Of a stretch of DNA of 5,266 bases, positions 1 through 5,266 are shown piece after piece. Location: contig PXSX01000276.1 in assembly GCA_003022655.1 (NCBI GenBank), positions 1 to 5,266 on the forward strand. The letters are read 5' to 3'. The position numbers were made by a program, and so were the translations under genes. This stretch comes from Bacteroidetes bacterium QH_1_64_81. GTDB lineage: Bacteria > Bacteroidota > Rhodothermia > Rhodothermales > Salinibacteraceae. Below the pieces are notes generated by a model. It saw only the letters and a program-made list of their open reading frames with translations. It had not been told where the DNA came from and did not search any database. Position 1 is the stretch's first letter. Each line of letters opens with the position of its first letter.

Positions 1-3000
1 AATCATCCAGCCAAAGAGGTGGTCAAGGAAGGATCTCCAGGTCGAAAACTGGGTCTCATACGACACGCCGGCCCCTCGGCTACTCGTGAGCGCCCGATTC
101 TGCGTTAGCTCGTCGCCGGTACGGCGGTAAAAGACCTTTGCGCTGACGCTGGAGCTGAGTCGCACCTCAACCACGAATTCTCCCTGGGGTCCCTGCGCAC
201 GCTCCGCGTCGGGATTGTCGCCGGTATAGAGGCCCTCGCCCCGAATGACGAGTCGTTCGTTGAGCAGTCGCAGGGCGACCCCATAGATCAGATCGAGGTT
301 GTTCGGGTCCTCCTCCTGGACCTCCCTCTGGACGCCAATGTTGAGGTCGACGTTCGGGAGGGCCTTTCCGAGGTACCGGTTGAGCTGGCTCGACACGAGC
401 TGCGACACGCTGTTGAAGGCCAGCTGATTGCCGGCGGTCGTAAGGCGGTTGCTCCCGTCGCCCGTCTCGGTGCCGCCCCTTCGCGTGACCGACTCGGTCG
501 TTAAGAGGAACGTGTTCGTGAGCAACACGCTCGTGGCGTATTCGGTCGTCCGGGCCGGCTGGTTTAGGATCGCCAGAGACTCCGACCCGACAAGGTTGCG
601 CTGATCACTTCGGGTGAGCGACAGTCCCAGGTCCACGCGCGGCGTAGCGACCCGACCGGTGATGTCGAGCTCGACCGTGACGGGAATCCGGCCCGCATTC
701 TCGAAGCCCGGAAGGCCCGACGGGGAGGCCCGGGTCCGGTATTCAGCGTCGAGGTCCAGCCTCGCATTCGTGGGGCTCCCGTCCCAAGTGATGGTTCCTC
801 TGCTGATGTCAAACCGGCGGACGAAGACTTCTCCGGCCGTGAACAAGTAGGTCCCGCTGCTGGCATTGAAATTGCCGTAGACCGACAAGGCGCCTTCCCC
901 GCGCTGGAGCTGAACGCGGCCCGATCCCACGGCCGTCACAACGTCGCCGACGATGGGGTCGAAGACGAGGTGGACCGTAGATTCCTCCGGGGCAATGACG
1001 TTGAGGTCAATGTTGAGGCCCTCTACGAAGGTCGGCACGCCGTCCGGTCGATCAGCTAAAATGTTGGGCCGTCGCGTCGGCCGCTGAAGGGACGGTGTTT
1101 GCCCCGTGGAGTCGGCAAAGACGACAAAGCCCGTCTCCTCCTCTATCGTCTCTCTGGAGACCGGAATAAACAGCTCGCTGTCGGGGGTCGTGCGGGCCGA
1201 GCTCGAGCGCAGAGTAGCATCGGACAGGGGACCGGTCAGGGTCAGCGGCCCGGAGCTGCGGATGTTGCCGTAGAAGGGAAGGTCTTTCGCCTGCGCCACG
1301 TCGATGACGGTGATGCCGTTGAGGGAGGCGGACAAGTCGAAGGAAAAGTATTGGTACTCGTTGAACAGAATGCTCCCGTCGATGGTGGCGGTCCCCTCGT
1401 CGTCCTGAACTTGGATCTCGCGCGCGTGGATGCCCTTTCGGTCCACCCTTATGGGCCCCTCTGCCTCGTACTCCAGCCCAAATAGGGGAAGAGTGACCGC
1501 GCCGTTCTCAATCCTGAAGTCCGCGTCGAAGGTGGGATCTTGGAACCGGCCCCCAATGTGAAGGGGACCAGTGAGGTGGCCCTGAACCCTCGACACCCGT
1601 TCCTCAAAAATGTACCGAAAGAAGAAGAGATCGGCCCGATCTACCTCTGCTGAGAGATCCAGAGTTTCCCCGTCCGGGATTCTGGACGACTGTTTCGACG
1701 GGCCGGAGTATGCCCACTGCGGAAGGCGGACGCGTCCCGACAGGGAAAGGGAGTTGGGATCCGCCGTTCGGATCCCGTTGGGAACCAGGTCGGGTCCGGC
1801 CAGGCGATCCGCCGTGATCCCGTCGGCCCTGAGCGATCCATTTACGACGAGATCCGGGGACTGCGCGGAATATTCTGCGTGGAAATGCGCGTCTCCCAGA
1901 TAGCGCCGGTCGTACGAGAGACGACGAACGGAGAGGTCGCCGGTGAGCATGGGGCGCCCCCATCCGGACCGGAGTCGAAACTGTGCGTTCAGGTTTCCCC
2001 CGAGAACGTGGGGAAGACCGGTCACGCCCGAGAGCGGAGGCAGATAGACGTTCGTCGCTTCCACGGAGAGGGTGTCGGTGGGACGTGCGGAGACGGTCCC
2101 GCTCACCCGCACCTGTTGAAGAGACGGCGTTTCTGGGTGCGGTTCCTGCAGGATGAACGGGCTGACAACGAGCGCGTCTGAATAGGCAAAGACCGACGCC
2201 GAAGAGGCGTTGGTCCACGTATTTCCATGCACGTCCACCGAGACCTGACGCACTCGAAGCTCATTTGTGGTGGGGGTGACGTGGAGGTCACTGGTCAGAC
2301 GAAGGGATGCTGCGATCCCCACGCTGTCGGCCCTCACGTTAAGGGTCCCCGACCCGGCGTCGTAGGAGAGGGAGGCGGACGCATTCTTCAGGGACGGTCC
2401 CCCAGCCGCCACCCGTTGCGCCGAGAGCTCGGCCGTGGCCGTCATCGACTGGGCGAGCGGGGCTCCGGGGCGGCCCGACAGGGTGTACTGGAGTTCCAGG
2501 TCTGCGGCTTCCGTCGTCCCGGTTTTGAGGCGCGCTACTGAGGCGCGCCCAGTAGAATGGAAAGTGTCCGCACTGGCCGTGAGGGCGGCCTCCGCGCTCA
2601 ACTGCTCTGCCTGACGGGGAAACGACGGCCACCAGGCATTCAAAATCTCGGGCCGGTGGACGCGCAGGCTGGCCTGGGCGTCGATGGGGCTGGAGAGCCC
2701 TAGCTGGGTGAGGGCAGGAGGGCGGGGGGACTGCTGGGTAGAGGTTGGAGAGCGCAGGGACTGCATCGGGGAGCGGACTTGGGAGGGAGCGGGCTTGTTG
2801 CGCGCCCGCCGCACGGCATCCTGGAGTGCGCCCCCCCAGGCCCGGGCGGTGGTCCAGAGCGGCGGTCCCAGAGAGGACCCGTCGGCCGTGAGGGTGGCCA
2901 CGGACCCGGTAATCTGGATCCGAGGCTGGTCGGCGTTCCGATCTGCGAGGCGCAGGGTTGCGGAGTGAGGAGGCACCGCGACGGTGCTGTCCCCACGGGT

Positions 3001-4737
3001 GACCCGTGAGCTGTCTACCTTTAGCACTGCAGTCCCCGAAAGCGGTTGCCATTCGGTGCCCGATGCGCCGAGAGTAAGCCGGGCATTGAGGGCAGTAGAT
3101 GGCAGATCGGTGCCGAGGGAGGCCAGATCCAGGCCCGAGCTCGTCGCGATCACGTTGTAGCTGGGGCGTGTGCCCAGTTCTTCGCCGGAGCCTTTAAGGA
3201 AGAGTCGTCCGCCCTCCGTCTGTCGTACCGTGAGGGTCCCCTGGGCACGACCCTCCTCCAGGCGCATCTGTCCGTCGGCGGAGGCGAGCGGGCGGCCGCC
3301 GATGCGGGAGGCGGAAAGGGAGAGGTCCATCATGCCCTGCAGGCTGTCGAACTCCGTTCCTGCCCCCTCGACCTCGACGCGGCCATTGAGACGGCTGGCC
3401 AGGGACGGGCGGCCTGTAAGCGGAGCCAGGTTGAGGCTGTCGGCGGTGAGCGAGGTGCTGTAGGTGAGGGAGGAGGTGGGAGGCCGCGCGACGGCCAAGG
3501 AGCCCTGCACGGTACCGTGCGGGCTGCGGGCCGCGATTTGGGCGTCCAGGTCAAACGCTTTCTGGGAGGCCCCGGGACGGGCCGTCGTGCCGCGAAGCGT
3601 GCCCTCCAGGTCCAGAGGGCCAATCTTGGTGGTGGGAAGGGCGGGCATCCCCGGCCACACGTCACGAATGTCGTCCAGCGTGAGACGACTCTTCCGCAGC
3701 CGCGCGTCCAGGGTGAGGGCGTCCGTCCCCACCGCGACCGTTCCGTCGAGGGCGGCAAACGAGGAGTCATGGGTCACAGTGACGTCGCTAGCACGGAGTC
3801 GATCGAGGCTGCCCTCCACTGTCCCTTGAACGGTCACGACGTCCGCGAATGGAAGTCGGGGCACGAGGCGCCTCAGTTCGTCGTTATCGATCCGGCTTCG
3901 GGAGAGCTCTAAAGAGAGGGCATCCTGGCCGACCGGAGCCGGGCTCCCCTCCCCGCTGCTGGATCTCAGCGAGGCGCGTCCCCGAAGGGACGTCCCACCC
4001 AGCGACAGAACCAGGTCCCTCAGCGACCACCCTGTCTCCGTCCGCCGCACTGTGCCCTCCAACAGAGACGTTTGCAGAGCCACGTCCGGAAGCGCAAAGG
4101 ACGCGGTATCGATTTCGAGACGTCCGCTGAGACCTGCCCGTTGTACAGAGGCCGCGAGGGCAATGTCGGTAATCTCGGTCCGAGTATAATCGAACAACCA
4201 CTCGTCCCGAACGGCTTCGGGGGGGGGGCCTTGTCGCGTCGTCGTCACCCGCCCGTTCTGCACCTCCACGTTCACGACGGTCACGTCGAGCGGCTGATCG
4301 GGTTGGGACGACGGGTTCTTTCGTCGGAGGGCCCGACGGGCGTTCCACGTCCCGCTCGAATCCCGATCCAGAGACAGCTGTGGGCGGACGAGCGTGAGGG
4401 TGCGGAGGGAGAGCTCCGCGGTGAGGAGATTGGCCCACCGGGGGGTTCCTCGAATTGAATCGACCGTCGCGACGACGGTCCCGGAAGGATCACGAAGCTG
4501 TACGTTGGTGGCGACCACCTCGTCGATCAGGGTCCCACTCAACGACGCAATCGACAAGCGCCCCTCGAATCGCTGGTTGAAGGCCGTTTCCACCTGGGCC
4601 CGGATGGCATCGCGCCCAACCTGCGTTCGGGTAACCCCAACAAAGATCACGATGCCGACCAGCACCGCGCCGAGGCCTACTCGCAGCGAGCGCCAGAGGG
4701 GGCGCGGCACAGATCGACGGGAAGACGAGGTGGACAC
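1..4737 (-). CDS. tamB: TamB-family (DUF490/AsmA-like) translocation and assembly module protein, 3' end beyond the window
   Basis: This is a large envelope protein of the TamB/AsmA-like family. Family knowledge: these proteins are anchored in the inner membrane, span the periplasm as a long hydrophobic-grooved beta structure, and work in phospholipid transport to the outer membrane and in outer-membrane protein assembly with an Omp85 partner (TamA, or TamL in Bacteroidota). Seen here: 1,579 codons without a stop; a basic N-terminus, then a membrane segment at residues 20-35 (VGLGAVLVGIVIFVGV); an AsmA-like start at about 45-135 (RLSIASLSGTLIDEVV, then LLTAELSLRTLTLVRPQLSL); long alternating beta-strand repeats; a Pro/Ser-rich linker at 647-683; and a C-terminal TamB domain from about 1120. 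Domain landmarks are DLPFYGNI (about 1172-1179), SELFIPVS (1187-1194), GDVVTAVGSGRVQLQ (1264-1278), YGNFNASSGTYLF (1287-1299) and GAGVSYE (1556-1562). I saw no cysteine. The ending resembles the family C-terminus, so few residues are probably missing. The GTG at 4735-4737 was chosen because it puts the anchor near the N-terminus; there is no ATG and no Shine-Dalgarno sequence. GTGs at 4708, 4798 and 4804 are alternatives. Family call is firm; exact start and role are less so. Confidence 0.93.
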   Translation of the reverse strand, partial: MSTSSSRRSVPRPLWRSLRVGLGAVLVGIVIFVGVTRTQVGRDAIRAQVETAFNQRFEGRLSIASLSGTLIDEVVATNVQLRDPSGTVVATVDSIRGTPRWANLLTAELSLRTLTLVRPQLSLDRDSSGTWNARRALRRKNPSSQPDQPLDVTVVNVEVQNGRVTTTRQGPPPEAVRDEWLFDYTRTEITDIALAASVQRAGLSGRLEIDTASFALPDVALQTSLLEGTVRRTETGWSLRDLVLSLGGTSLRGRASLRSSSGEGSPAPVGQDALSLELSRSRIDNDELRRLVPRLPFADVVTVQGTVEGSLDRLRASDVTVTHDSSFAALDGTVAVGTDALTLDARLRKSRLTLDDIRDVWPGMPALPTTKIGPLDLEGTLRGTTARPGASQKAFDLDAQIAARSPHGTVQGSLAVARPPTSSLTYSTSLTADSLNLAPLTGRPSLASRLNGRVEVEGAGTEFDSLQGMMDLSLSASRIGGRPLASADGQMRLEEGRAQGTLTVRQTEGGRLFLKGSGEELGTRPSYNVIATSSGLDLASLGTDLPSTALNARLTLGASGTEWQPLSGTAVLKVDSSRVTRGDSTVAVPPHSATLRLADRNADQPRIQITGSVATLTADGSSLGPPLWTTARAWGGALQDAVRRARNKPAPSQVRSPMQSLRSPTSTQQSPRPPALTQLGLSSPIDAQASLRVHRPEILNAWWPSFPRQAEQLSAEAALTASADTFHSTGRASVARLKTGTTEAADLELQYTLSGRPGAPLAQSMTATAELSAQRVAAGGPSLKNASASLSYDAGSGTLNVRADSVGIAASLRLTSDLHVTPTTNELRVRQVSVDVHGNTWTNASSASVFAYSDALVVSPFILQEPHPETPSLQQVRVSGTVSARPTDTLSVEATNVYLPPLSGVTGLPHVLGGNLNAQFRLRSGWGRPMLTGDLSVRRLSYDRRYLGDAHFHAEYSAQSPDLVVNGSLRADGITADRLAGPDLVPNGIRTADPNSLSLSGRVRLPQWAYSGPSKQSSRIPDGETLDLSAEVDRADLFFFRYIFEERVSRVQGHLTGPLHIGGRFQDPTFDADFRIENGAVTLPLFGLEYEAEGPIRVDRKGIHAREIQVQDDEGTATIDGSILFNEYQYFSFDLSASLNGITVIDVAQAKDLPFYGNIRSSGPLTLTGPLSDATLRSSSARTTPDSELFIPVSRETIEEETGFVVFADSTGQTPSLQRPTRRPNILADRPDGVPTFVEGLNIDLNVIAPEESTVHLVFDPIVGDVVTAVGSGRVQLQRGEGALSVYGNFNASSGTYLFTAGEVFVRRFDISRGTITWDGSPTNARLDLDAEYRTRASPSGLPGFENAGRIPVTVELDITGRVATPRVDLGLSLTRSDQRNLVGSESLAILNQPARTTEYATSVLLTNTFLLTTESVTRRGGTETGDGSNRLTTAGNQLAFNSVSQLVSSQLNRYLGKALPNVDLNIGVQREVQEEDPNNLDLIYGVALRLLNERLVIRGEGLYTGDNPDAERAQGPQGEFVVEVRLSSSVSAKVFYRRTGDELTQNRALTSSRGAGVSYETQFSTWRSFLDHLFGWMI
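4219..4228 (-). repeat. Homopolymeric tract, ten C on the coding strand, inside tamB
   Basis: Ten consecutive G on the plus strand (C in the tamB sense) encode the end of a Gly codon and three prolines (GPPPE) at about residues 170-174. The tract is in frame as given. Tracing the other frames shows that loss of one base would bring in a stop at 3966-3968 (about 256 residues), and gain of one base a stop at 3884-3886 (about 284 residues). The tract is therefore a potential slippage site or an assembly error hotspot. Nothing in the sequence shows that it is used for phase variation. Confidence 0.85.
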
Positions 4738-4784
4738 GAGACGAAACCGTTGTGGTGGGGCTGTGGCGTGGAGTGTTCTGTGGG

Positions 4785-4827
4785 ACGCCGACCCGAACAC
4801 CCTCACACGACTCAGCCGGGCCGGCGT
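4785..4827 (-). other. GC-rich inverted repeat (stem-loop) just after the aroB stop
   Basis: Starting one base after the aroB TGA, the transcript reads ACGCCGGCCCG (4827-4817), then 21 bases, then CGGGTCGGCGT (4795-4785). The arms pair over 11 positions, ten Watson-Crick and one G-U. The stem is strong, but no run of T follows it (next bases TCCCACAGAA), so it is not a canonical Rho-independent terminator. It could be a weak terminator, an attenuator, or an mRNA 3'-end stabiliser or processing site between aroB and tamB. Two of the alternative GTG starts for the downstream gene (4798-4800 and 4804-4806) fall inside the loop. Chance pairing cannot be excluded in such GC-rich DNA, but an 11-pair stem placed directly after a stop codon is suggestive. 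Confidence 0.45.
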
Positions 4828-4828
4828 T

Positions 4829-5266
4829 TCAGGACGAACAGGCGAAGTTCCACGCGTGCCGGGCCTGCTGCTGCCTAACCTCGCCCGTGAGGTATGCCTC
4901 TCCGAGCCGCCTCAGGAGGACGAACCGAATCGTGTCCCCCTGATTCTTCTTGTCCGCCGACATGGCCTCGTACAGCTCCGGAAACGGCACGGCGGAGGGG
5001 TCGTCCTGGATCGGAATGGCGTCGATTACATGGTCCAGTCGGTCGCGAGGGAGGGAGTCGGGATGGCGTTGATGCGAGAGGTACAGGCCCGCCCGCATGC
5101 CGAGGGCCACGGCCTCGCCGTGGGTGAAGGCCCCGTATCCCGCGACGCGCTCCAGCGCGTGGGCGAAGGTATGGCCGAAATTCAGGATCGCCCGTTGGCC
5201 TTCTTCCCGCTCGTCGGCACTCACGACCTCGGCCTTCACACCCACCGCCTGCTCAAGGACGGACGA
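4829..5266 (-). CDS. aroB: 3-dehydroquinate synthase, C-terminal part (5' end beyond the window)
   Basis: AroB converts 3-deoxy-D-arabino-heptulosonate 7-phosphate (DAHP) to 3-dehydroquinate, the second step of the shikimate pathway. It is a cytosolic enzyme that needs NAD+ and a divalent metal, usually zinc. The last 145 codons are visible, against roughly 350-370 residues for the whole family member, so about 40% is present. The fragment contains the family signature [19 protein letters not shown], then [10 protein letters not shown], and later [16 protein letters not shown]. The histidines of GHTF and THGE lie 17 residues apart, the same spacing as the two zinc-ligand histidines of E. coli AroB as I recall it. 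The third ligand, a glutamate, lies in the missing N-terminal part. The DKK pair and the following arginine match conserved active-site positions. One small difference is GHTFAHALE where GHTFGHA is commoner. The gene ends in TGA at 4829-4831. The tamB-like gene follows in the same direction after 91 bases, so co-transcription is plausible. The real start lies outside the window. Confidence 0.96.
   Translation of the reverse strand, partial: SSVLEQAVGVKAEVVSADEREEGQRAILNFGHTFAHALERVAGYGAFTHGEAVALGMRAGLYLSHQRHPDSLPRDRLDHVIDAIPIQDDPSAVPFPELYEAMSADKKNQGDTIRFVLLRRLGEAYLTGEVRQQQARHAWNFACSS

Noticed and set aside
1604..2218. Minus-strand open frame of 204 codons in another frame within tamB
   Set aside because: Arg/Ser/Pro-rich with no family resemblance. 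The tamB frame stays open and motif-bearing through the same bases.
2339..3052. Minus-strand open frame of 237 codons in another frame within tamB
   Set aside because: It is rich in Arg, Pro and Gly with no motif, and overlaps the true tamB frame completely. It is a GC-driven shadow and not evidence of a frameshift.
3046..3912. Plus-strand open frame of 288 codons, antisense to tamB
   Set aside because: It lies wholly opposite the tamB frame, which has family motifs and uninterrupted coding. The translation is a Gly/Arg/Ala-rich mixture with no recognisable domain, as expected of antisense frames in GC-rich DNA.
1..4737. Possibility that tamB is a pseudogene or split gene, given the many short frames in this region
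   Set aside because: All 1,579 in-frame triplets were checked for reverse-complement stops (tta, cta, tca) and none was found. The frame at base 1 is the same as at the start codon, and family motifs continue in it to the edge.
4738..4784. Possible promoter for tamB between the stem-loop and the start codon
   Set aside because: The 47 bases contain no TAnnTTTG-type or TATAAT-like element at a sensible position, so no promoter is called.
4752..4943. Plus-strand small open frame of 63 codons across the aroB-tamB gap
   Set aside because: Most of it is antisense to the aroB 3' end. It shows no ribosome binding site, no promoter and no recognisable protein feature.

Overview
The window carries two genes, both on the minus strand and read from right to left. 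First is the 3' part of aroB (3-dehydroquinate synthase, shikimate pathway), which enters from the right edge and stops at 4829. Second is a very long gene for a TamB-family (DUF490/AsmA-like) envelope protein, which begins near 4737 and is still open at base 1, with 1,579 codons visible. Reading every codon of that frame gave no internal stop and no frameshift. The apparent ORFs in other frames within 1-4737 are shadows of this gene.

The organism is a GC-rich, diderm (outer-membrane) bacterium. The C-terminal third of the TamB protein has the motif layout I associate with TamB proteins of Bacteroidota and relatives: an 'FYG' segment before the TamB domain, a 'GD-V-GSG' block, a 'YGNF..SSGTYLF' block, and a final 'GAGVSYE--F' ending. 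No Shine-Dalgarno sequence is visible before any possible tamB start, which also fits that superphylum. High GC, many more Arg than Lys, and slightly acidic proteins suggest a Rhodothermota-type lineage (Salinibacter relatives), but this is inference and not certain.

Layout from right to left: aroB C-terminal domain (5266-4829); a 91-base gap (4828-4738) holding a GC-rich inverted repeat that starts one base after the aroB stop; then tamB (4737 to 1, and beyond). Within tamB there is an N-terminal inner-membrane anchor, an AsmA-like start, about a thousand residues of beta-rich repeats interrupted by a Pro/Ser-rich linker, and the C-terminal TamB domain. The two genes have unrelated jobs (cytosolic aromatic amino acid synthesis; periplasm-spanning lipid transport or outer-membrane biogenesis). 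They may share a transcript, since no promoter is evident between them.

I see no mobile element, CRISPR array, RNA gene or obviously new system. The observations most worth checking are a 10-base homopolymer inside tamB, where a one-base slip would truncate the protein; the stem-loop between the genes; and the linker that breaks the beta-rich fold.
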